A DNA stretch of 64,000 nucleotides from positions 1 to 64,000 of the forward strand of contig NZ_JAHKRC010000015.1 of assembly GCF_019345465.1 (NCBI RefSeq). The letters run 5' to 3'. Shown here one piece after another: positions 8,196 to 17,129 of this stretch (positions are counted from its first letter, which is position 1; each line of letters begins with the position of its first letter). Made by a program: the position numbers and the translations under genes. The notes under the pieces were generated by a model that did no database searches, had not been told where the DNA came from, and saw only the letters and a program-made list of their open reading frames with translations. The stretch comes from Pseudomonas sp. NKUCC02_KPG (GTDB taxonomy: Bacteria; Pseudomonadota; Gammaproteobacteria; Pseudomonadales; Pseudomonadaceae).

Positions 8196-9532
8196 TGAGT
8201 ACCCCATTGAGTCAGGCCGAGCAGTTCAAGGCGTTGGTCGAATGGCTGGGCAAGGCCATTCGACCGCCAGAGCAGTTCACCCTGAGCTACGACGCCGAAG
8301 CCTCGGAGTTCATCCGTTTCAACAAGGGCAAGGTGCGCCAGGCCGGGCGTGTGCAGCAGGCCAGCCTGAGCCTGAAACTGATCAACGACGGCCGCCACGG
8401 GGATATCCGCCTTACCCTGGCCGGTGAGCCGGATGTCGACAAACAGCGCCTGGCCGACGCGGTGCAACAACTGCGTGACACTTTGCCGTTGTTGCCCGCC
8501 GACCCTTATTTATTGCTGAACCCCCAGCCTTGGCACAGTCATGAGGTGCAGGACCATCCACTGCCGGACACCGCTCGGGTCCTGGATGAAATCCGCCGTG
8601 CGTGCGACGGCGTCGATCTGGTGGGGTTTTATGCCTGCGGCCCGATCAGCTATGGCTACGCCAGTTCCGAAGGTGCGTTTGGCTGGCATCAGGCCAACAG
8701 TTTCAACTTCGACTGGAGCCTGTTCCACAGCAACGGCCAAGCGGTGAAAGCCAGCTACGCCGGGGCCGATTGGGACAGCGAACGTTTCGCCCAGCGCATG
8801 CAACTGGCCCGTGAGCAACTGAGCTTTCTGGATCGCCCGCTCCATGCCCTGGCACCCGGCGAGTACAGGGCCTACCTGGCCCCCGCGGCGCTGGAAGAAG
8901 TGATGAGCATGTTGTGCTGGGGCGGTTTTTCGGCACAGGCGCTGGCCAGCAAATCCAGCCCATTGCAGCGACTGTACGGCGGTGATGCGCAACTGAGCCC
9001 CCTGGTGTCATTTGACGAGCAGGTCAGCCAGTCCCTGAGCCCGGCGTTTTCCGGCGAAGGGTATCCGCGCCAGGACTTGTCCCTGGTCAAGCACGGCAAG
9101 GCCAACCAGCAACTGGTGGGTTCGCGCAGTGCTGCCGAATATGGCCTTGAGGTCAACGGCGCGCCACAGGGCGAGGCGCCGAGCGCACTGGCGATGGCGG
9201 CGGGTACGCTGGAGCAGGCCGATATTCTCAAGCAATTGGGCACCGGGTTGTACATCAGCAACCTGTGGTACTTGAACTACTCGGACCAACCGGCCGCGCG
9301 CCTGACCGGCATGACCCGTTTTGCCACCTTCTGGGTCGAAAACGGCGAGATAAAGGCCCCGGTCAACACCATGCGTTTTGATGACAGCGTCTATAGTCTG
9401 CTGGGCTCGCAGTTGGAGGCACTGACGGCAGATCGTGAGTTGTTGCTGTCGGCCAGCACCTACGACCAGCGCCAGACTGCGTCGAATCTGCTGCCGGGAG
9501 CGTTGGTCAAGAAGCTCACGCTGACGCTGTAA
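8195..9532 (+). CDS. TldE/PmbA-like protein, partner of the preceding gene
   Basis: PmbA/TldE-family protein, 445 aa, without the HExxxH motif, as expected for the non-catalytic subunit. The start ATG overlaps the stop of the TldD-like gene by one base, so translational coupling and a 1:1 complex are likely. The C-terminal part contains the family's characteristic LWYLNYSD and TRFATFWVENGEI stretches. An internal SHEVQDHP segment is not a zinc site. A peptidase role is inferred from family and gene order only. Confidence 0.82.
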   Translation: MSTPLSQAEQFKALVEWLGKAIRPPEQFTLSYDAEASEFIRFNKGKVRQAGRVQQASLSLKLINDGRHGDIRLTLAGEPDVDKQRLADAVQQLRDTLPLLPADPYLLLNPQPWHSHEVQDHPLPDTARVLDEIRRACDGVDLVGFYACGPISYGYASSEGAFGWHQANSFNFDWSLFHSNGQAVKASYAGADWDSERFAQRMQLAREQLSFLDRPLHALAPGEYRAYLAPAALEEVMSMLCWGGFSAQALASKSSPLQRLYGGDAQLSPLVSFDEQVSQSLSPAFSGEGYPRQDLSLVKHGKANQQLVGSRSAAEYGLEVNGAPQGEAPSALAMAAGTLEQADILKQLGTGLYISNLWYLNYSDQPAARLTGMTRFATFWVENGEIKAPVNTMRFDDSVYSLLGSQLEALTADRELLLSASTYDQRQTASNLLPGALVKKLTLTL

Positions 9533-9534
9533 TA

Positions 9535-9630
9535 CCTGTAGTCGCTGCCGAAGGCTGCGATGAAGTCCGTGGAGGCTTCGGGAAAACGGGTTGCTGGGCA
9601 ACCCTTCGCAGCCTTCGGCAGCGACTACAA
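9535..9630. repeat. REPIN, GTAGTCGCTGCC family, copy A3
   Basis: Inverted arms of the same family as copy A1 with an almost identical centre: I count about three substitutions over ~95 bases against 4683-4779. It lies directly after the PmbA-like gene and ends 28 bases before the next start codon. Confidence 0.9.
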
Positions 9631-9658
9631 AGAATGCTCATCATAAAAAAGAGGTCTT

Positions 9659-11089
9659 ATGCCCGTACGCCCGGTTCTGAGTCCTGAAACCCTGCGCTGG
9701 TTGCCGTGGGTTGTGGCCATCGCGTTTTTCATGCAGTCGCTCGACGGCACCATCCTCAACACCGCCCTGCCCGACATGGCCAGGGACTTGAAAGAAAACC
9801 CGCTGCGCATGCAAGGCGTGATCGTTGCCTACATGCTTACCGTGGCCCTGCTGATCCCTGCCTCGGGCTGGATTGCCGACCGCTTCGGCACCAAGAAAAT
9901 CTTCTTCAGCGCCATTCTGCTGTTCAGTTTCGGCTCGTTGCTTTGTGCGTTGTCCAACACCCTCAACGAGCTGATTGGGGCACGGATCATCCAGGGCCTG
10001 GGCGGTGCGCTGATGCTGCCCATCGGACGGCTGGTGGTGCTCAAGGCTTACCCGCGCTCGGAGTTGGTGCGGATCATGGGGTTTATCACCATCCCGGGCC
10101 TGCTCGGTCCATTGATCGGCCCCACGATGGGCGGCTGGATGGTGCAGTACCTGAGCTGGCACTGGATTTTCCTGATCAATCTGCCGGTGGGCGTTCTGGG
10201 CTGCTGGGCAGTCTGGCACTTCATTCCGGACCTGCGCGGCAGCGAGCGCACCCGCTTCGACGGGCTGGGTTTCGTGCTGTTTGGCGCCGCGATGATATTT
10301 ATCACCATTGCGATGGAGGGGCTGGGCGAGTTGCACATGCCGCATTTGCGCGTGATGTTGCTGCTCTTCGCCGGGATGGCGTGCCTGGCGGCCTACTGGT
10401 TGCGGGCGGGCAATATCAGCAACCCGCTGTTCTCGCCGGCACTGTTCAAAACCAAAACCTTTGCGGTGGGTATTCTGGGTAACCTGTTTGCTCGCCTGGG
10501 CAGCGGGGCGCTACCGTTCCTGGTGCCGTTGCTGCTGCAAGTGGCGCTGGGCTACTCGCCGTCACAAGCCGGGATGAGCATGCTGCCACTGGCCGCAGCC
10601 GCCATGCTGGCCAAGTGGATAGCCCGACCGCTGATCGAGCGCGCGGGGTATCGCACGGTACTCACGGCCAACACCTTTGCCCTGGGCCTGATGCTGGCCA
10701 GCATGGGCCTGGTCACCGAACACACGCCCTACCCGCTGTTGCTGTCAATGCTGGCCGTTTTGGGGGCGATCAACTCGTTGCAGTTCACCGCGATGAATAC
10801 CGTCACCCTGATCGACCTCGATGACGCCAGCGCCAGCAGCGGCAACAGTTTGCTGTCGGTGGTGGCGCAATTGTCCTTGAGCCTGGGCGTGGCCTGCGCC
10901 GGGGCATTGCTCGGCGGCTTCACTGGCGATGGCGGCAGCGACGGGGTGGACACGGTGCTCGGGGCATTCCAGCTGACCTTCCTCACGGTCGGGATCATGG
11001 CGATGCTGGCAGCGGCTATTTTCCTGCAACTGTCACCGCAGGACGGCCGCAAACCCAAGGCCAACTCGGAGCATGACCTGGAACATTAA
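9659..11089 (+). CDS. mdtD: MFS multidrug exporter, MdtD-like (DHA2 family)
   Basis: Major facilitator of the 14-segment DHA2 drug/proton antiporter family, 476 aa, close to the usual MdtD length. Visible signatures include SLDGTILNTALPDMA in the first helix, the loop GWIADRFGTKKIF (motif A) and GLLGPLIGPTMGG (motif C). It is expected in the inner membrane exporting drugs or metabolites. GAGG stands a few bases before the ATG. It is a single gene with no adjacent regulator or outer-membrane partner, so the substrate cannot be deduced. Confidence 0.82.
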   Translation: MPVRPVLSPETLRWLPWVVAIAFFMQSLDGTILNTALPDMARDLKENPLRMQGVIVAYMLTVALLIPASGWIADRFGTKKIFFSAILLFSFGSLLCALSNTLNELIGARIIQGLGGALMLPIGRLVVLKAYPRSELVRIMGFITIPGLLGPLIGPTMGGWMVQYLSWHWIFLINLPVGVLGCWAVWHFIPDLRGSERTRFDGLGFVLFGAAMIFITIAMEGLGELHMPHLRVMLLLFAGMACLAAYWLRAGNISNPLFSPALFKTKTFAVGILGNLFARLGSGALPFLVPLLLQVALGYSPSQAGMSMLPLAAAAMLAKWIARPLIERAGYRTVLTANTFALGLMLASMGLVTEHTPYPLLLSMLAVLGAINSLQFTAMNTVTLIDLDDASASSGNSLLSVVAQLSLSLGVACAGALLGGFTGDGGSDGVDTVLGAFQLTFLTVGIMAMLAAAIFLQLSPQDGRKPKANSEHDLEH

Positions 11090-11191
11090 GCGACTTTTTA
11101 ATCAGAACTGGATGACATCTCGTCCAGAATGTTCAGGCAAAGGGCATGGGACTGGTACACTGCGCGACATTTTGTTTTGCAGGCCAGTCCC

Positions 11192-12577
11192 GTGACCACC
11201 ATTGCCACCGCTTTTAACACTCTGCCTCTGTCCGCCGCCATGCTGGCTAACCTCGACTCCCTCGGTTATGCCCAGATGACGCCGATTCAGGCGCAGAGCT
11301 TGCCGGTGATCCTCAAAGGCATGGACCTGATCGCTCAGGCCAAGACCGGCAGTGGCAAAACTGCCGCCTTCGGCATCGGCCTGCTGAACCCGATCAACCC
11401 GCGCTTCTTCGGCTGCCAGGCCCTCGTGATCTGCCCGACCCGCGAACTGGCTGACCAGGTTGCCAAGGAAATCCGCCGTCTGGCCCGCGCCGAAGACAAC
11501 ATCAAAGTGCTGACCCTGTGTGGCGGCGTGTCTTTCGGTCCGCAAATCGGTTCGCTGGAGCACGGTGCGCACATCATCGTCGGCACGCCGGGCCGCATTC
11601 AGCAGCATTTGCGCAAAGGCTCGCTGGTACTGGACGGTCTGAACACTCTGGTACTGGACGAAGCGGACCGCATGCTGGACATGGGTTTCTACGATGCCAT
11701 CGAAGACATCATTGTAAAAACCCCGGAGCGTCGCCAGACCCTGCTGTTCTCGGCCACCTACCCGGCCGGTATCAAGCAACTGTCGTCCAAGTTCATGCGC
11801 AACCCTCAGCAAGTAAAAGCCGAGGCGCTGCACACTGACAGCCAGATCGAACAACGCTTCTACGAAATCTCCCCTGAAGAGCGCATGAGCGCTGTAACCA
11901 AGGTGCTGGGCCATTTCCGCCCGCAATCTTGCGTAGCGTTCTGCTTCACCAAGCAGCAGGTTCAGGAAACCGTTGATCACCTGACGTCCAAAGGCATTTC
12001 GGCTGTTGGCCTGCATGGCGATCTGGAACAGCGCGACCGTGACCAGGTGCTGGCGATGTTTGCCAACCGCTCGACTTCAGTACTGGTTGCCACCGACGTA
12101 GCGGCCCGTGGTCTGGACATCGACGCGCTGGACATGGTGCTCAACGTTGAGCTGGCCCGTGATTCGGAAATCCACATTCACCGTGTTGGCCGTACCGGCC
12201 GCGCTGGCGAAAAAGGTGTTGCGATCAGCCTGGTTGCCCCGTCCGAAGCGCACCGCGCCCAGGCCATCGAGCAGCTGCAGAAAGCCCCGCTGAACTGGGA
12301 AACCCTGGACACCCTGACCTCCCAGGGCGGCGCACCGTTGCTGCCGGCCATGAGCACGCTGGTGATCGGTGCCGGTCGTAAAGACAAGGTTCGTCCGGGC
12401 GATATCCTCGGTGCCCTGACGGGTGACGCGGGCATCCCGGGTGCCCAGGTTGGCAAGATCGCGATCTTTGACTTCCAGGCCTACGTGGCCGTTGACCGCA
12501 CCGTGGCCAAACAGGCTGCCCAGCGCTTGAGCGAAGGCAAAATCAAAGGCCGCGTATTGCGCGTTCGGGTTTTGTAA
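11192..12577 (+). CDS. dbpA: ATP-dependent RNA helicase DbpA
   Basis: DEAD-box helicase, 461 aa, acting in 50S ribosomal subunit maturation at helix 92 of 23S rRNA. Motifs in order: Q motif TPIQAQSLP, AKTGSGKTAAFG, PTRELA, TPGRI, VLDEADRMLDMG, SATY, VATDVAARGLD, HRVGRTGRAG. The C-terminal ~75 residues fit the DbpA RNA-binding domain (KVRPGDILGALTGDAGIPG). The GTG at 11192 (VTTIATAF) is chosen because it begins at the Q-motif region as in other DbpA proteins. The ATG at 11129 adds 21 unrelated residues. Confidence 0.92.
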   Translation: MTTIATAFNTLPLSAAMLANLDSLGYAQMTPIQAQSLPVILKGMDLIAQAKTGSGKTAAFGIGLLNPINPRFFGCQALVICPTRELADQVAKEIRRLARAEDNIKVLTLCGGVSFGPQIGSLEHGAHIIVGTPGRIQQHLRKGSLVLDGLNTLVLDEADRMLDMGFYDAIEDIIVKTPERRQTLLFSATYPAGIKQLSSKFMRNPQQVKAEALHTDSQIEQRFYEISPEERMSAVTKVLGHFRPQSCVAFCFTKQQVQETVDHLTSKGISAVGLHGDLEQRDRDQVLAMFANRSTSVLVATDVAARGLDIDALDMVLNVELARDSEIHIHRVGRTGRAGEKGVAISLVAPSEAHRAQAIEQLQKAPLNWETLDTLTSQGGAPLLPAMSTLVIGAGRKDKVRPGDILGALTGDAGIPGAQVGKIAIFDFQAYVAVDRTVAKQAAQRLSEGKIKGRVLRVRVL

Positions 12578-12579
12578 GA

Positions 12580-12601
12580 GATCGCCTGAACACTGGCGAT
12601 C
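12580..12601 (+). terminator. Stem-loop after dbpA
   Basis: GATCGCC pairs with GGCGATC across an 8-base loop starting 3 bases after the dbpA stop. There is no T-run, so it is at best a weak terminator or RNA-stabilising hairpin. A REPIN follows immediately. Confidence 0.4.
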
Positions 12602-12604
12602 ACA

Positions 12605-12691
12605 TGTGGGAGCGGGCTTGCCCGCGATGCAAACAACTCGGTTCAGCTGAATCACCGGGGTGCTGCAATCGCGAGCAAGCCCGCTCCCACA
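12605..12691. repeat. REPIN, GGGAGCGGGCTTGCTCGCGA family, copy B2
   Basis: Left arm TGTGGGAGCGGGCTTGCCCG and right arm CGCGAGCAAGCCCGCTCCCA in inverted orientation around a ~40-base centre containing CGGTTCAGCTGAATCACCG. Located between dbpA and the flavoprotein gene. Confidence 0.9.
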
Positions 12692-12731
12692 TTAGGTTTG
12701 GATTGACTATGAATTTTGTGAGGACACCGCT

Positions 12732-13910
12732 TTGCGCTCTACCGACGTTGTGATTATTGGCGCTGGCGCCGCTGGTTTGATGTGCGCGCTGACCGCTGCC
12801 GGTCGCGGGCGAAAGGTCATGCTCATCGACCACGCCAACAAGGCGGGCAAAAAGATCCTGATGTCGGGCGGTGGCCGCTGCAACTTCACCAACATGTACA
12901 CCGAACCCAACAATTTTCTGTCGCAGAACCCGCACTTCTGCAAGTCGGCCCTGGCCCGCTACACCCAGTGGGACTTTATCGAGATGGTCGCCAAACACGG
13001 CGTGCCCTATCACGAGAAAAAACTCGGCCAACTGTTCTGCGATAACAAATCCAGCGACATCCTGGAAATGCTCCTCGATGAGTGCCAAAAAGCAGGCGTC
13101 AGCCTGCACCTGGACACCTCGGTCGAGCAGATCGAAAAAACCGACAACGGTTACAGCCTCAACACAACGCTGGGGCCGATTGACTGCCTGTCGCTGGTGG
13201 TCGCCACCGGCGGCCTGTCGATCCCGACGCTCGGTGCCACCGGCTTCGGCTATCAAATCGCCAGGCAATTTGGCCACACCTTGCTGCCCACCCGCGCGGG
13301 CCTGGTGCCGTTCACCATCACCGACCAGCTCAAAGAGATCTGTACCGAACTCTCGGGCACGTCAGTCGACTGCCTGGTGAGCTGCAACGATCAGAGCTTC
13401 CGGGAAAATATCCTGTTCACCCATCGAGGCTTGAGCGGACCGGCGATTTTGCAGATTTCGTCGTTCTGGAATACCGGCGACACGGTTGAAATCAACCTGC
13501 TGCCCGACCTCGATGCGCTGAGCTGGTTGCAAACCCAGCAGGCCGAACGCCCCAACAGCGAACTGAAAACCCTGCTCGGTGAGATTTTCACCAAGAAGAT
13601 GGCCAACCTGTTGGCCGAGCACTGGTTCGAGTCCAAGCCCATGAAGCAGTACACCCCGGGTGAACTGGCGCACGTGGCTGACAAACTGGCGAGCTGGAAA
13701 GTGATACCGGCTGGCACTGAAGGCTACCGCACTGCTGAAGTGACCCTGGGCGGGGTTGATACCCGCGAAGTGTCTTCCAAGACCATGGAGTCGCTGAAAA
13801 GCCCCGGCCTGTACTTTGTGGGTGAAGTGCTGGATGTGAGCGGCCACCTGGGCGGCTTCAACTTTCAGTGGGCGTGGGCTTCGGGGTATGCGGCGGCGCA
13901 GTACGTTTAA
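12732..13910 (+). CDS. NAD(P)/FAD-dependent oxidoreductase, HI0933/YhiN family
   Basis: Flavoprotein of the HI0933-like (YhiN) family, 392 aa. N-terminal Rossmann fold VVIIGAGAAGLMCALTAAGR, then the family hallmark KKILMSGGGRCNFTN and a C-terminal GEVLDVSGHLGGFNFQWAWA that closes the FAD site. The start is a TTG at 12732 preceded by GAGGA. No upstream in-frame ATG exists close by. The physiological substrate of this widespread family is not established, and neighbours (dbpA, a YccS-like gene) do not suggest one. Confidence 0.85.
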   Translation: MRSTDVVIIGAGAAGLMCALTAAGRGRKVMLIDHANKAGKKILMSGGGRCNFTNMYTEPNNFLSQNPHFCKSALARYTQWDFIEMVAKHGVPYHEKKLGQLFCDNKSSDILEMLLDECQKAGVSLHLDTSVEQIEKTDNGYSLNTTLGPIDCLSLVVATGGLSIPTLGATGFGYQIARQFGHTLLPTRAGLVPFTITDQLKEICTELSGTSVDCLVSCNDQSFRENILFTHRGLSGPAILQISSFWNTGDTVEINLLPDLDALSWLQTQQAERPNSELKTLLGEIFTKKMANLLAEHWFESKPMKQYTPGELAHVADKLASWKVIPAGTEGYRTAEVTLGGVDTREVSSKTMESLKSPGLYFVGEVLDVSGHLGGFNFQWAWASGYAAAQYV

Positions 13911-14015
13911 CGCCAGGTGGCATTAAAAATATTTTGTGTTCGATGTGACAGTGCCATTGCGCTGTCGTCTTAACTGGCTCAAGTTAGCGAATCACGAGCC
14001 AGGCACCGCCACTCC

Positions 14016-16190
14016 ATGTCATCGAAAAGCTTTCAGCATTCCCTGCGCCGCTTGTGGGCGCTGGACAAGTTCAGTTACAGCGTGCGGGTGTTTGTCGCCC
14101 TGACCGGCAGCATGGCTTTTTGCTGGTATCAGGATGAAATGTCGCTGCTGATCCCGCTGTTCCTGGGGATTATCGCCAGCGCGCTGTCCGAGACTGATGA
14201 CAGTTGGCAAGGCCGACTGAACGCTTTGCTGGTAACGCTGGTGTGCTTCACCGCCTCGGCACTCAGTGTCGAACTGCTCTTCCCCTATCCCTGGCTGATG
14301 GTCTGCGCGCTTGCCCTGGCCAGCTTCGGCCTGACCATGCTCGGTGCGCTGGGCGAGCGCTACGGGGCGATTGCTTCGGCCACACTGATTCTGGCCGTGT
14401 ACACCATGATTGGCGTCGACCAGCGGGGTGGCGAAGTCACCAATTTCTGGCATGAACCCTTGCTGCTGGTGGCGGGCGCGGCCTGGTACGGGATGCTGTC
14501 GGTACTGTGGCAGGCGCTGTTTTCCAATCAACCGGTACAGCAAAGCCTGGCGCGGTTGTTCTGGGAGCTGGGCCTGTACCTGAAGATCAAATCGTCGCTG
14601 TTCGAGCCGATCCGCAAGCTGGATGTCGAAGCCGGCCGACTGGAACTGGCGCGGCAAAACGGACGTGTGGTGGCCGCGCTCAATACCGCCAAAGAGATCA
14701 TTCTGCACCGGGTCGGCAACTCCCGGCCGGGCTCCAAGCTCAGCCGCTACCTCAAGCTGTACTTCCTGGCGCAGGACATCCACGAACGCGCCAGTTCTTC
14801 GCACTACCCCTACAACGCCCTGGCCGAAGCCTTCTTCCACAGTGACGTGATGTTCCGCTGCCAACGCCTGCTGCGCCAGCAAGGCGTGGCCTGTCAGCGC
14901 CTGTCGGAGTCGATCAAGCTGCGCCAGCCGTTTGTCTACGACGACAGCTTTGCCGAAGCGCTGAGCGACTTGCACGCCTCGCTCGAACACTTGCGCATCC
15001 AGAGCAACCCGGCCTGGCGCGGACTGTTGCGTTCACTGCGGGCACTGGCCGCCAACCTGGGCACCCTCGACCGTTTGTTGAGCGACGCCAGTAACCCCGA
15101 CAACCTGGCAGATGCCACCGACAGCAGCCTGCTGGACCGTTCGCCACGCAACCTCAAGGACGTGTGGTCGCGCCTGCGTCAGCACCTCACACCCACGTCG
15201 CTGATCTTTCGCCACGCCTTGCGTCTGCCTTTGGCCCTGAGCATCGGTTTTGCGATGGTGCACTGGATTCACCCGAGCCAGGGCTACTGGATCATCCTCA
15301 CCACGCTGTTCGTGTGTCAGCCAAGTTACGGCGCCACCCGACGCAAATTCAGCCAGCGCATCATCGGCACCGCCATCGGCCTGGCCGTGGGCTGGGCGCT
15401 GTTCGATCTGTTCCCCAACCCGCTGGTGCAGTCGATGTTTGCGGTGGTGGCCGGTGTGGTGTTCTTTATCAACCGCACCACGCGCTACACCTTGAGCACC
15501 GCAGCCATCACCCTGATGATCCTGTTTTGCTTCAACCAGGTGGGCGACGGCTACGGGCTGTTCCTGCCGCGACTGTTCGATACCCTGGTGGGCAGCGTGA
15601 TTGCGGCGGCAGCGGTATTCCTGTTCTTGCCGGACTGGCAGGGCCGACGCCTGAATCAGGTACTGGCCAATACCTTGAGCTGCAACAGCCAGTATCTGCG
15701 CCAGATCATGCAGCAGTACGCCCAGGGCAAAAGCGACAACCTCGCCTATCGCCTTGCGCGGCGTAACGCCCATAACGCCGATGCGGCGCTGTCGACCACA
15801 CTGGCCAATATGCTGATGGAACCGGGGCACTTCCGTAAGGATGCCGACATGGGCTTCCGCTTTCTGGTGCTGTCCCACACCTTGCTCAGCTATTTGTCAG
15901 GACTGGGCGCTCACCGTGACACCGAGCTGCCCGGTGAAGTGCGGGAACAGTTGATCGAGGGCGCCGGACGCAGGATTGCCGACAGCATTGACCAGATCGC
16001 ACAGGATCTGGCGTCCAAGCAGGCGGTGGCGGTACAAAGTGATGATGAAGAAGCACTGGCCAGCGAGCTTGAGCAAATGCCCGACGAGATCGATGAAAAC
16101 CAGCGTCTGGTGCAAACCCAACTGGCGTTGATTTGCCGTCAGCTCGGGCCGCTGCGCACCCTGGCTGCACATTTGGTCAAGGCACCTTAG
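14016..16190 (+). CDS. yccS: YccS/YhfK-type inner-membrane protein (FUSC family)
   Basis: Polytopic membrane protein of 724 aa, the length of YccS. Two hydrophobic blocks (residues ~20-160 and ~395-540) of about six helices each are separated by a soluble helical region. The second block begins FRHALRLPLALSIGFAMVHW and includes the FUSC-type segment GYWIILTTLFVCQPSYGATR. A soluble helical tail follows. The family resembles aromatic-acid exporter AaeB, but its transport substrate is unproven. ATG 14016 follows a weak ribosome site. Transcribed in the same direction as elaA, 64 bases downstream. Confidence 0.85.
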   Translation: MSSKSFQHSLRRLWALDKFSYSVRVFVALTGSMAFCWYQDEMSLLIPLFLGIIASALSETDDSWQGRLNALLVTLVCFTASALSVELLFPYPWLMVCALALASFGLTMLGALGERYGAIASATLILAVYTMIGVDQRGGEVTNFWHEPLLLVAGAAWYGMLSVLWQALFSNQPVQQSLARLFWELGLYLKIKSSLFEPIRKLDVEAGRLELARQNGRVVAALNTAKEIILHRVGNSRPGSKLSRYLKLYFLAQDIHERASSSHYPYNALAEAFFHSDVMFRCQRLLRQQGVACQRLSESIKLRQPFVYDDSFAEALSDLHASLEHLRIQSNPAWRGLLRSLRALAANLGTLDRLLSDASNPDNLADATDSSLLDRSPRNLKDVWSRLRQHLTPTSLIFRHALRLPLALSIGFAMVHWIHPSQGYWIILTTLFVCQPSYGATRRKFSQRIIGTAIGLAVGWALFDLFPNPLVQSMFAVVAGVVFFINRTTRYTLSTAAITLMILFCFNQVGDGYGLFLPRLFDTLVGSVIAAAAVFLFLPDWQGRRLNQVLANTLSCNSQYLRQIMQQYAQGKSDNLAYRLARRNAHNADAALSTTLANMLMEPGHFRKDADMGFRFLVLSHTLLSYLSGLGAHRDTELPGEVREQLIEGAGRRIADSIDQIAQDLASKQAVAVQSDDEEALASELEQMPDEIDENQRLVQTQLALICRQLGPLRTLAAHLVKAP

Positions 16191-16254
16191 AACTTGGCGC
16201 GAGTACACATCGCGCCTACTATCGGGTCATACACTCACCAAGAAGGACACGATC

Positions 16255-16716
16255 GTGACCACCGACTGGCTCTGCAAACACCACAACGACCTGGGCAAGG
16301 AACAGCTCTACGCCATTCTGGAATTGCGCTCGAAAGTATTCGTCGTCGAGCAGAAATGCGCCTACCAGGACGTCGACGGGCAAGACCTGACGGGGGACAC
16401 GTTGCATGTGATGGGCTGGCAGAACGATCAACTGGTGGCGTATGCCCGCGTGCTCGACCCTGAATCCCAGGGCGGCGACGTGGTGATCGGCCGCGTGATC
16501 ATTGCCCCCGAGGGTCGCGGGCAAAAGCTGGGGCATGTCCTGATCGAGAAAGCCCTGGAAAACATCGAGGATTACTGGTCGGGGCAGCCCGTGTTCTTGT
16601 CCGCCCAGGCGCACTTGCAGCCGTTCTACGGGCAACACGGGTTTCGCGCCGAGGGCGAAATGTATCTTGAAGATGACATCCCGCACATCGGCATGCGCCT
16701 GACGCCTCAGGGATAA
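16255..16716 (+). CDS. elaA: GNAT-family acetyltransferase ElaA
   Basis: Small N-acetyltransferase, 153 aa, matching ElaA in length and sequence style. The acetyl-CoA binding region is visible as IGRVIIAPEGRGQKLGHVLI (residues ~82-101). Near the N terminus, LYAILELRSKVFVVEQKCAY is the family hallmark. The start is GTG 16255 after AAGGA. Its 3' end overlaps the convergent winged-helix gene by 10 bases. The acceptor substrate is unknown. Confidence 0.88.
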   Translation: MTTDWLCKHHNDLGKEQLYAILELRSKVFVVEQKCAYQDVDGQDLTGDTLHVMGWQNDQLVAYARVLDPESQGGDVVIGRVIIAPEGRGQKLGHVLIEKALENIEDYWSGQPVFLSAQAHLQPFYGQHGFRAEGEMYLEDDIPHIGMRLTPQG

Positions 16717-17003
16717 CCCAGCACCTGCTTGATCTGCACCAGATGCTCGCCGACCCAGGTTTTGTCGACAGGGCCCCAACTGTGAATCTGATAACGCCCG
16801 GCATGATTACGGGCGCCGTCCTGCTGCTCGAACTCGCAGACAATATCCAGATCAGCCAGCGCCGCGATGGTGTCCTGCGCGGTACGGCGCGGCATGCCGG
16901 TCACTTCGGTCAGTGCGGGCACGCTGCTGGCAATCTGGCTATCGATTAACCAGGCCACGTACAAGCGCCGGTAAAAGCTGCTTTTGGTTTTGCTGACGTC
17001 CAT
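16707..17003 (-). CDS. Small winged-helix DNA-binding protein
   Basis: Basic to neutral protein of 98 aa with a probable winged helix over residues ~10-70. The helix-turn-helix core reads SSVPALTEVTGMPRRTAQDTIAAL, split here as SSVPALTEVTGMPRR and TAQDTIAAL, followed by a wing LDIVCEFEQQDGARN. The C-terminal ~30 residues (HSWGPVDKTWV...) may dimerise. It is likely a single-domain transcription factor of unknown target. Its stop codon lies within the end of elaA on the opposite strand, so the two transcripts overlap head to tail. Confidence 0.7.
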   Translation of the reverse strand: MDVSKTKSSFYRRLYVAWLIDSQIASSVPALTEVTGMPRRTAQDTIAALADLDIVCEFEQQDGARNHAGRYQIHSWGPVDKTWVGEHLVQIKQVLGYP

Positions 17004-17038
17004 TCAGAACTCCTGATGCGGATGATTGCTGGCTTTCT

Positions 17039-17124
17039 GTGGGAGCGGGCTTGCTCGCGATTCAGGCGCTGCGGTCCTTCTGGGAAGACGCGTCGATACC
17101 ATCGCGAGCAAGCCTGCTCCCACA
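17039..17124. repeat. REPIN, GGGAGCGGGCTTGCTCGCGA family, copy B3
   Basis: Inverted arms TGTGGGAGCGGGCTTGCTCG and CGAGCAAGCCTGCTCCCACA around a short centre, between the winged-helix gene and the YgjP-like gene. The right arm has one substitution (CCTGCTCC for CCCGCTCC). Confidence 0.9.
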
Positions 17125-17129
17125 CGGGT

